64,000 nt of DNA. It comes from Alternaria dauci (Eukaryota; Ascomycota; Dothideomycetes; Pleosporales; Pleosporaceae). The notes below the pieces were generated by a model. The model made no database searches, was not told the origin of the DNA, and saw only the letters and a program-made list of their open reading frames with translations. The stretch is taken from assembly GCF_042100115.1 (NCBI RefSeq), contig NC_091273.1:3348001-3412000 (forward strand), written 5' to 3'. Position numbers and translations under genes: made by a program. Positions 54,739-64,000 of the stretch are shown here, piece after piece (position 1 is the stretch's first letter; each line of letters opens with the position of its first letter).

Positions 54739-56387
54739 TTAGAAAACAGTGCCGTCCGAGAGGATCATGATTGGCGGTTCTTTAGTGTTGGGCCGCGACA
54801 CTTCAGCAATTTCTCGACCTCCCTAGTGTGGCGGGTCAGATTCAGTTAGAACGTTTGAGTAGCGCCAAACTTACCTTCCAACTACCAGCTTCGAGCATCT
54901 GCGCCAGGTTCAGCTTATCTGAGCCGCTCAGACCCAGCAGATGGTTTACGTCGACTAACAGATCGTCGAGCAGTCCGACGGTGACTGCGCGCCATTCGAC
55001 GACTACATCGTCGTCGGCGGTAAACATTGGCACGACTTCCATGCTTGGTTGGCCTGTTGCCTGTGCGTTGCGTTGGTACTGCGCGAGGCCGCGTTTCTGT
55101 TCCTCGGGCTTCAGTGTCAAGACGCCAACGTCGATGAACAGTCCGCCGTTTCTGTATTCTGGCAGTCCGGTAAGGAGCTCTGAGCCGGGGAAATGAACGT
55201 GGAGGAGCTTGGTCATGGGAACCATTAGTGAGTACGTCAGCCATTGGGTTAGTTTGTGGAAAGGCACAATGTTTTCCCATGGATGGGTCGGGTGTGATGG
55301 CATGACGGAGCACGGCCATGCGTCGCCCATGGGTACACCGTCGATCTGAGTCCTCGAGGCTGGCCAGATGGGAGTCAAACTGTCCATGAGGGTATTCCAG
55401 AGAGTGGGGAGAGGTATGATGGGGACTGATGACGCTTGTGTAGTTGGGTGCGAGAGGAGGTAATCTGACTCTGGTTAGCCGAAATTCACACGGCGACTTT
55501 GTCCATGTGCATACCGAGCATGTTTCCTGGCCGTGCTTCTAGGCCAAAAACCTGTTGGTTTTGCAGCGCTTCTGCGAGACGGAGCAGCAGGCCAGTGCGG
55601 CCCTCGAGGCCGTCGATTGGATTTGTGGCGTTAACCTGCAGGCCGCGCGCCACGGTTGCGACGTCGAGCTTCTTGAGCCCCGCACTGTCGACCTGGTAGG
55701 GCGCTCTGGGGTCGCTGCTGAAGGCGCCGGCCTTGAACATTTCCAGACTGGCGACGGCGAGCCCCTCGCTGCGGCGGTAAATCTTGCCCGACTCCTTGCT
55801 CTTATACTGCCACTTGGTGCCTGCACCTGCATCGAGGAGGACGGAGACGAGGAAGAGATCTATGAGGCGGCGGGTGCGCTCCTGGTTGTCGACGGTCGAG
55901 GGCCATGTTGCCATGAGCTGGTCGATGCGTGGGCGGCCACCGACATCAAAGTGCTGCCAGCGGCCGTGAGGCGGAATCGAGGCGTAGTCGGGCGCATAGT
56001 CGCGCTGCAGGCAGTGTTAGAAGGGTGCTGTCGGCCAGCATGGTATCCTTGCGCGCGCAAAATGAGGCTTACCTTAATTATGGATACGACAAAGCTAGCA
56101 ACATCTCCAAACTTGCTCATGTCGACGGCAAAGTGCTTGAGCTGGTTCTTTTTGGCCTTTTCGAGCACCAGCCTGGAGCGCTCGCGGACGGCGTAGATGC
56201 TGCGCAGGTAGCCGGCCGGGTCGAGGGTTGGGTCGGGCGCCTTTGGCAGAGGGACGTCTGGGAAGCTGGTCGGGCGGGAGCCGTTTGGAGTGGGTCCAGG
56301 GGAGCGCAGCGAGCCATTGGAGCTGTTTGGCTGGCTGCCGTTGGGCGAAACCTGGGGCTTGGAGCCCTTGCGGTTGAAGAGACGCAT
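54739..56387 (-). CDS. URC4: Urc4/Urg3-like uracil catabolism protein (DUF1688)
   Basis: Four exons, complement(54739..54822, 54875..55464, 55515..56004, 56073..56387), all in phase, give 492 residues. After a Ser/Asn/Pro-rich N-terminus, the DUF1688 domain begins near YLRSIYAVRERSRLVLE and includes IPPHGRWQHFDVGGRPR, IDLFLVSVLLDAGAGTKW, SEGLAVASLEMFKAGAFSSD, VFGLEARPGNML and a C-terminal part with VEWRAVTVGLLDDL and GGREIAEVSRPNTKEPPI. Urc4 is needed for the URC pathway of uracil use in Lachancea kluyveri, and Urg3 is its uracil-regulated counterpart in fission yeast; the reaction is not known. No other URC gene is in the window. Confidence 0.93.
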
Positions 56388-58545
56388 TGGAGGCAGCGGC
56401 GACTGAGGGCGAGAGGTGCGGGCAGAAGGAGCCTTTCGGTGTGCGGAGGTTTGCTGGGAAAGTAGGAAGGCACGTTCAAAGGCGGGCGAGGTTGCTCGAG
56501 AATGCGGCGATCGTTCTGTCCAGAGGCCCGCGCTTGCTGGCTGTGCGGAACCGTTACCGGGAGATCCCTGGTCGAGGAATCCGGAAGCGACTGCAGGGAG
56601 TCGACACGTGCCCGAGTCGGGAAACCTTGTGTAGACACTATGATGCGTAGTCGCCCTCTCCGCGCCCGCCTCAATTGCAAATCACCTGCACCAGGAAATC
56701 GGGGACCAAAAGCTGCGAGAGACGCAGCATCAAGGCCAGACGCGCGCCGCCTCGAGTTGTATACTACCGTAGTATCCACCCTGGCAAGCGTAGAGTCTCA
56801 CCGACCCTCTGCCCCTTGCTCATCCGCGTCAATGGGCGGCACCATAGACGACGCTAGTAGGGCAGCAATAAACCCTGGTGCGTCCTCTGTCTGTTCCGTT
56901 CCTGAGCAGGTCCGCCTGTGCCTCCCCCCCGACTGATGTACAAAACTTTCCCACACCCGCGCGCCCTGGTACATGCGCTCCAGACACACGTCTGCCCTGC
57001 CGCGTCCACACTGCTCGTCGCGTCCATCGCTGCGACGTCGCTGTTGCTTCCGTTCGCGGTATAGTTGCTGTCTCTGTACCTGGCCCTGTGAACCGTTCGC
57101 TCCCAGCTGCGACCTTCTGCGGCACGCACCACGCCCCCATTGTGGTTAGCCGCAAACTATTGCTACCAGGCATCGGTCCTGACCGTCTTCAGGCTAGCAG
57201 ACGGCGTGCATACACCAAATGCAATCTCATTCCCAGTTATGCCAATTCTCCCACAACGCCCTGCTCCGTCGCTGCTGTCTGCAACATCAGCGTCGCTATC
57301 CACGCTTGTCCAAACCTAAATTTCCTGGATTTATTGCGCATGTCATCTCCTGACATGAGCCCTTCACCAGTCACATGCCCAAGGCCCACGGCCTGAGTCA
57401 TCCACCTGTCGCTTACATCGGGGATAGGCGGGTGGTCAAGTCTGATACCGTGGCCGCGGGTTCGCGGCTCGGCAAATCCGCCATGTTGCCTGAGCGCCGA
57501 GAGTATCGACTTGTCCTCGCGCCCAGGCACGAGCTGGCTGTTGTCATCAGCCTAATAAGACACCTTGCACCCACGGTATCACAACAGACGCTTCTTCTTC
57601 GTCTACCACCTTGTGCACAACTGCCCAAAACACGTCTTTTGCTTTGCAGCCAGCGACACTAGACGCTCGCGGCTCCGGTTGCCGTGCCGCCTACGAGTAA
57701 TGAATGGAGGCCTCCCTTCGGCCCGAGTCAGATGTGACACCACGGATCCAACTCGTCTTGATTCGATGCGGATGGAGAGGCCTTGCAAAGCTTTGCGCTG
57801 ACCCTCAGGGGGGTCGCGCAGTCGGGACAGTCCGTCCGCTCGCGCCAGGACGTGCTACTGCCACCATCTCCGCGGTCGCGGTTCGACAGAGCCCACTGAC
57901 CGCATCTTAACCTGACAGCTGTGGATCCGCCTACGACCCATTCTATTCGTACCTGTTGCCCAACTGCGCAATCACGCTTCGTTGCCCACTGTTTACCTGT
58001 TGTTTACCCGGCAATCGATACGGACCTCGGGAGCGTTGGCCGGCTCGGACGCTGCTCGCTCCGATACGTTGCAAGGTACTGGTGCAAGCATGTGGTCCAG
58101 GAACGCACATGCAAAGACGGGGGGCTCTGTCGCTCTTACTCTACATGCGACATGCGTCGGCTCTACTTGCCCCTGCGACAATGAAGAGCCTTCTTTCCAT
58201 GTTGTGCAGCACATGTAAGGCTTTCGAGATTTGAATAATGTTATTATGCCGTACTCGTGAGTTCTGGAATCTCGGTGGGGTAGACTGCAGACACCATGTA
58301 GAAATGCTGTAAACCAATCGAACCAAGATATGGCCATCTGATGGGTAGTATGTCAAAAACACTCATCAGATAGTGGCTTGGACCCTGCATACGTCACGTG
58401 CTGTGGCTGTGCTGTCGGGTACCTGTGGCGTGAACTCAGCAAGCGCAATACACCCAATACTGATGTTTGACAACCCAACCTGCAATCATGAAATGACTTC
58501 TCCCGCGCACGCTCTGAAACGACGCACACGACAAAAGCAAATACA
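56388..58545. other. Long intergenic stretch, 2.2 kb, divergent promoters
   Basis: Between the Urc4-like gene (minus) and the auxilin-like gene (plus). GC is moderately high, so several 80-170-codon overlapping frames occur on both strands, but none has a domain, signal peptide or consistent splice extension. No RNA gene recognised. Confidence 0.5.
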
Positions 58546-61512
58546 ATGGACGATCTAGCCGGCCTCGACTGGTCGCAGCCCGCCAAAAAGACAACAACCA
58601 CCGCCCCCGCGGCCTTTCCACCCTTCCGCCAGAGCCCCACGCCTCAGCTTTCCGGTCGATCCACGCCCCTCTCCGCGCTCTCTACGCAACCCTCTGGCTC
58701 GGTAGCTGGCTCCGGCGGTCCTCAGCAGTTCAAGGTCCCCTCGAAAGCAGCGACTCCTGCAAACGACAGCTTCGCCGGTCTCGTGTCCTCCAACAAGTCC
58801 AAAGCCACGACAAGCAACCTCTCGCTACAAGAACGGCAGAAGCAGATACAGGAGGAAAAGGCACGACAAGAGGCGGAGAAGAGGAAGCAATGGGATTCCA
58901 CCTTTGGAGGTGCCGATTCAAGCCATTGGGACACGTTGGGAAGTGGGAAGAGCACACCAGAACCTGCCGCATTTGGCGCCCCGCGTCCTTCAAACAACCC
59001 CTTCACCAACCACGGCCTGTCCAAGACCATCAATAAGCCTTTTGCAGGCCTCGACACCACTTCGAGGCGGCCTGAGGTGTCCTCTCACAACGAGGCTGAC
59101 CTCCTCGCAGCATTCGATTCAGCAGCTCCCGTAGACAGCTCCAGTCACTTTCCCAAACCAAACCAAGGCAGTGGCAGAAGTACTCCTGCTTACAGCGCGA
59201 ATGTCTCTCGGGGCAATACACCCCTACCACAGCCTACGTCCGGCAACAATGCACTTCTGGACGACGACGATGACATGTTCGGTCTCAAGCAAATGGCGCA
59301 AAAGTCGACTTCGCCTGCGCCGCCGCCGCCTCCAACCAACGATACCGATGACGATATACTAGGCTTATTAGGAAAGCCTGTTTCGGAATTCCAGCACCAG
59401 GAAGCGCCACAGACAGCAGCCACAGGGGAACCCTCACAAGCACGCCGAAGAGCTTCTCCAGCGCCCGAAAATGCGCATGACAAAGCTGTTGCTGAACTTG
59501 TAGACATGGGGTTCCCAGCCGACAGATCGGCGACTGCACTAGCGACTACTGAGTCTGGACTTGACGTACAAGCTGCTGTAGGATGGCTGCTAAACCAGGC
59601 ACATGCAGAGGCGAAACAGAAAACACATTCACAGAGCCAGGATAGGTCTCGCCGAGAGCCTGATGACTTCGACGAGCGCCCAAGGCGAGGAAACAGTAGG
59701 CCCAGTGGACGCGAATCCTCAAGAGAACCACGGGCGAGCAGCTCTAGGCCCGCGTGGATGCAAGACGATGAGGCACGGAGTCGATCCGGTCAACGTAGAC
59801 AAGAAGGTCAAGAGAAAGACGTAACTCAAATGGCTTCAGAGATCGGCAACAATCTCTTCAAATCCGCGAATTCGCTATGGAAGACGGGCCGCAAACAAGT
59901 ACAGAAGGCCATGGCCGACTTCCAGCAAGAGGGAGACCCCAATATGCCAAAGTGGATGAGAGACGCTCAGGCTGCGGAAGCTGCTTCCCGCTCAGGCCGA
60001 CAACAAAAGGTTGATCAGTCGGCTACAGACGAGGCTATGATGTTGGAAGCTGGTGGACGACCCACCAAGCCTACTCGGACGAGCGAGATGCGTCAGCAAG
60101 CTGAACCGCTACCTGTACGCCAAAGAAGAGAGCTGGAAACTGGACGAAATGACCGCCTGGATCGCATGTCGTCTCAATCCCCATCACAGCGGCAGCCACC
60201 ATCAAGTTTGGACAAACGACCAGCCATGCGTCTGACCCGCCAGGAGGTTGAAGAACAGAGCTCCCAGGCGTACATTAGCCCTGCTCGCCGGAAGAAGACC
60301 ACTCCACAACCGCAGCCGGAAGTAGATCTCTTCTCCTCAGAAATCACACCCCCAAAGCAGTCTTCACGCCAACCGACACCAGTAAAATCCAACAACCCGT
60401 TCCTTCAAGCAACTTCAGCGCCCAAGGCTCGAAGTCCAGCCCCTACGCCAATTGCGTACAGACAGAAGGCACCACCGCGACAGATACCTCCTGTCTCGTC
60501 TTCGGCTCTCAGTTCGTCGTCAGCTGACCGACAAAGAGGTTCAGAAGCATTCAAACGTGGAGACTACTCCGCTGCACATGCCGCCTATTCTTCTGCACTG
60601 AGCCCTCTTCCGAAGACACACCCTGTCACAATAATTGTGCTCTGCAATCGCGCTGTCACCAACATCAAAGTTGGTGATCCGAAAGCAGCAATTGCTGATG
60701 CCGATGCAGCCTTGGCTATAATTGGCACATCAAGAGGAGAAGGCGAGAAAATTGCTACAGGTGGAATAGAGGGCGAAAAAGACATGAAGGAGTTTTATGG
60801 TAAAGCCCTCATGCGAAAAGCAGAAGCACTCGAGAACATGGAGAAGTGGGCAGACGCACATAGTGTATGGAAAGAGGCTGTTCAAAATGGTGTAGGCGGT
60901 GCCATCGCCATCTCTGGTCGTAACCGCTGTGAGAAAGCCGCAAATGGTGGCAGCAACAGTGCCCCAGTAGCCACCAAACGCCCACCTCCAGTCCGGAAGC
61001 CCGCTGTTCCTAGGTCTTCCGCCATGTCAGACCTAGGTGGTGGTGGTCCGACCGTCGACTCTGAGGCTGTCAAGCGCATGAAAGCCGCCAACGCTGCTGC
61101 TGAACGTGCAGACGACGAGAAATTCGCCCTCACCGATCAAGTCGACGCCAAGCTCATCGCTTGGAAGGGCACAAAGTCAGATAATCTACGTGCTTTACTG
61201 GGTAGTTTGGACAAAGTGCTCTGGGAGGATGCTGGATGGAAGAAGGTCAACATGGGTGATCTAGTCATGCCAAACAAGGTCAAGATTATCTACATGAAGG
61301 CAATTGCCAAAGTTCATCCTGACAAGGTATGCCCTCTAGCTTCTAATTCCTCACTTTTCTGTCATGACACTTGGCGAGTTTAGTGGAGTGCTGACTATGT
61401 TCCTTTACAGATATCCCAAACGGCATCTACCGAGCAGAAGATGATCAGTGCAGCTGTCTTTGCAACACTGAACGAGGCGTGGGACAAGTTCAAGACAGAC
61501 AACAATCTGTAG
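58546..61512 (+). CDS. SWA2: Auxilin/Swa2-like clathrin uncoating co-chaperone (UBA-TPR-J)
   Basis: Two exons, 58546..61326 and 61411..61512, give 960 residues. The long disordered N-terminus (Ser/Pro/Thr/Gln-rich, with acidic DDDDMFGLKQM and DDDILGLLG motifs that could bind clathrin) precedes a UBA domain at about 312-350 (VAELVDMGFPADRSATALATT). TPR repeats lie at about 665-790 (AFKRGDYSAAHAAYSSAL), and the C-terminal J domain ends the protein, with HPDK at the exon junction and NEAWDKFKTDNNL at the end. This is the Swa2/auxilin order. The protein recruits Hsc70 to clathrin coats through the J domain. The 84-bp intron lies just after HPDK; reading through it would destroy the last J helix. 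Confidence 0.94.
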
Positions 61513-61620
61513 TTCGACTGCTCTCCACGGTCAACAATCATAACTTTCCATCTCGAACTTGCTTACAGACACTACTTGCTACCCGTGACCACGACAGCAA
61601 TGAGACCTAACTTGCTGTAC

Positions 61621-61672
61621 TCATGCCGAGTACTTATGCCGAACACACATGCCGAGTATTCATGCCGAGGTC
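61621..61672 (+). repeat. Minisatellite with ATGCCGA core
   Basis: Four imperfect tandem units of 13-14 bp, each containing ATGCCGA, starting at CATGCCGAGTACT. Confidence 0.8.
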
Positions 61673-61720
61673 TGCGTTTCCCCTCTTTCTGTTCGTTTCT
61701 CTTTTTTTTGAGTTCGTTAT

Positions 61721-61829
61721 GCATGGACAACCTTTTGCACGTTCTTTTGCATGGTAAACTCCTTTACATGTTCTTTGCATGGAAAACCCTCTGTACTTTC
61801 TTGCATGGGAAACCCTTTGCACTCTCCTT
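61721..61829 (+). repeat. Minisatellite, four 26-28-bp units beginning GCATGG
   Basis: Four imperfect units, each beginning GCATGG(A/T/G) followed by an AAAC(C)CTTT-like core and ending in a T-rich stretch. It is about 210 bp after the auxilin stop codon and could overlap its 3' UTR. Confidence 0.85.
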
Positions 61830-64000
61830 GCAGGTCGTGGCATACCTGTCGTCCGTCAGTCATGTCATGCATTAGCGGAGATGCTGTATCCAGCTGACCA
61901 CTTCCACACAAATGTTGAGACGCCATCAGGACATGGGTAGACCGCCCTTTGTAGATGATTGCGTTTCCAAGTGATTACTACACCGTTGTGGTTGAACCTT
62001 CTTAGTGGTTTTCCCCGGAATACTCCACTGAATACTACACTGAACCTAGCACTAAACTTTAAAGTCGCTGTCTCAGGTAAGCTAGAACGGTCTTCTGTAA
62101 TGTTCTTGGGTCCTTGGCGGCAACAAAAAGCTAACAACGGGTGTAGCATGCCTTGTTGTGACATGGGATGCTAGGCACGCGACCTCGTGTCCCCTCTTCA
62201 ACAGATCTCTTACTTTCGGGTAGATGTAGGAACACTCACGTGGAGTCCCGGGAGATCTGCAGCCAAGCAAAGTTGACGTTTTATTTCCTAAACCCCAAAG
62301 AGCCGCGGAGAAGCCTGTCCGTGGACTTTGCCATTGCAACATGACCGTTTACTGCACGCTAATAATAGACATGACTTTTGTTGTGTTTGCTGTAGCCCAC
62401 AAAATACACTCCTGTTCACATGACCAAGAACGGGGTTCCACTAACTGGGGCTTGGCTATTAGAATCCTAGCTACTAATCTCCTTCAAACATGCCTGCCAT
62501 GCTCACTCCACATCAGAACAATAAAAATTTCCACATCAAATACGGAGGCTTGAGCTTGGATATGGCCGCTTTTGTTGTGTAAAAAGGCGTTACTCTTCTA
62601 CTACAGTATGCCGAGGTGGTATCTGCTTAAGCATCGATTTCGGTAACCTCACCCTAAAAGACGTAGCAATACCATCCAATCGCTTTCTACTCCTTTAAGA
62701 AAACATTATTTCTCGCGATTACGCTCAAGACTATTGTCGAGGCTGTGCATTCGTCATTCCCCAAGAAGATGAACTTCTCTGCGGCGCACACACGCAACAC
62801 AGCCTCATCCCTGGCCATCGTATGAATCCTTGCACTAGTCGCTTACCTCGACGACTTCAGAGAGCTTACAGTACAAGCCCATTGCTTCGGAAATAGTAAA
62901 CTGGGAATGCCGGCCGTCATCCAATCGCTCTTGGCTCTTCCAGCGTTGCGCGCCGTCTCCACTTGCTCCACATGGACAGACAGCAGTCGCAGTTTCCATG
63001 TGGACAGTCTTGGCGCCTCTCGACCACCAGAGGTATGTCATTCATTCTGATTCTCCTAATTTCGGAGAAGCTCTTCATAGCACTGATCTTCAGCGGTGAG
63101 CGTTCAAGCATCATTTCCAGCCACTGTCGCGCCGTACCACTGATTACCAACCCTGTAAGCAAGTTGCAGACCAAACTTTAGTGCTACTACATCTCTGGGT
63201 ATCTGGGGAGGACACCAAGGAATTAGGGTGGTGCCTCTACCAAGTGCCGTCATGGTGGGGCGTTTCTTGTCCTTGGTCTGTCCTCCAGGACTTACTCTAG
63301 CTGTGAACTTTCACCCAAGAGCGGAAGGTGCGCACGAGCGAAATAGTCAACGCTGTCCTAGTGAACCTTGGTGCTTGTAGGATGATGTATCTTCAGGGGC
63401 CCAGAAGTTGACAATAATTGGAAAAAACCATAAGCCGGAACAGCATGGAATCAAGACAAGTCGGACCGGACAATTTCGAAAATCTACCGGGCTGTGTGAG
63501 CTTGGGCTGACAAATTCTAGAAGCTGGGTCTTGGACAAGTTGTTAGGTGAGCTTTTTGCGTTTGTGCTCGTTAGTCATGGAACAAGGATGGTGTCAAGCT
63601 AGTATGAAAGTTTGGGACGTCAAATCAGGTTACCTGGTCATCGGTCAAGACTCATGGTGGCTGTCCAAGCTAGATTATGTCATACCGCAACAATTCAGCT
63701 CGCTCCGAACAAAATAGACTTTGGCTCTATTTCGACTCTTGTGTTTTGCTTCTCCGGACAGTGAGAAGATTGAGCTTACTTGCTTGTTCGCGCGCGTGCG
63801 CTGGCAGGTGCCGACAGTCTAAAGCGGGAGCTGGTACGCCTAATCTTTTAGCTACGGGCTATCAGCCGGAAGGTCGCGTCTGCGCCTGTGAACAGGGCGC
63901 CGGTACTTGTCCGTGCCATCGATAGCTTTCGCAGGGGCGCACCACTGCTTCTTACTCCTTCGCATCCATATCGCCGGCGGCTCACAGTAAATATCGTGTA

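Larger units (their letters stand above)
61513..64000. other. Right-end stretch without a supported gene
   Basis: Contains two minisatellites (61621-61672 and 61721-61829). On the minus strand between 62,700 and 63,180 short coding-like pieces occur in different frames (for example DDGRHSQFTISEAMGLYCKL), interrupted by stops and without a domain; they may be a decayed gene. No transposon signature is seen. Confidence 0.45.

Noticed and set aside
62700..63180. Possible decayed gene on the minus strand
   Set aside because: Coding-like pieces are in different frames with no convincing splice joins or recognisable family; mentioned only in the region note.

Overview
The window is nuclear DNA of a filamentous ascomycete (Pezizomycotina). 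The reasons are many short introns (about 50-70 bp, GTANGT donors, CTAAC-type branch sites), a GH72 glucanosyltransferase, a DUF1996 secreted protein, a questin-oxidase-like protein, small secreted cysteine proteins, and a Copia element with RIP-type (CpA to TpA) decay. Small-secreted-protein content and RIP suggest a Dothideomycete, perhaps Pleosporales; that rank is inference. No RNA gene was recognised.

Layout. 1-3.3 kb: a tandem pair of related four-cysteine secreted proteins (minus strand). 4.4-6.2 kb: a four-helix membrane protein with a long disordered tail (minus). 6.9-10.1 kb: a Tlg1/syntaxin-6 SNARE (minus) head-to-head with a METTL25-type methyltransferase (plus). 11.4-15 kb: a secreted CPAF-like S41 peptidase (plus) convergent with an unknown protein (minus). 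16.7-21.8 kb: GH72, SGT1 and a questin-oxidase-like protein (all plus). 24.5-29.4 kb: DUF1996 protein and a BCS1-like AAA ATPase (plus). 29.4-33 kb is gene-poor. 33-39.6 kb: an 80-aa protein, an AIM6-like phosphodiesterase, a PQ-loop transporter and a protein with repeated modules and a 15-copy EEK tract (plus). 39.8-40.6 kb: Mpo1-like dioxygenase (minus). 41.3-50.8 kb: an MFS sugar transporter gene (minus) split by a 7,042-bp Copia element. 52.5-56.4 kb: the Gtr1 GTPase and an Urc4/DUF1688 protein (minus). 58.5-61.5 kb: an auxilin/Swa2-like protein (plus). The last 2.5 kb holds minisatellites and no supported gene.

The most striking object is the Copia element at 42,708-49,749. It has 126-bp LTRs, a CGAAA target duplication, a primer site matching the anticodon arm of initiator tRNA-Met, and gag CCHC, protease, integrase and reverse transcriptase signatures. 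Between integrase and reverse transcriptase, one frame (interrupted by RIP-type stops) encodes a tandem series of about five cysteine clusters. The first matches the fungal Zn(II)2Cys6 binuclear pattern exactly, and it is followed by a basic stretch and acidic repeats. I know of no described Copia element with this arrangement. The element is a mosaic of heavily RIP-decayed and nearly undecayed blocks, and the transporter frame it interrupts is otherwise intact over nine exons, so the insertion looks recent.

The host genes are mostly independent housekeeping or secretory genes (membrane traffic: Tlg1, Swa2; TORC1 nutrient signalling: Gtr1; vacuolar transport: PQ-loop; cell wall: GH72). No biosynthetic cluster is evident. 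All exon models were spliced by hand: reading phases close exactly, but there is no transcript evidence.
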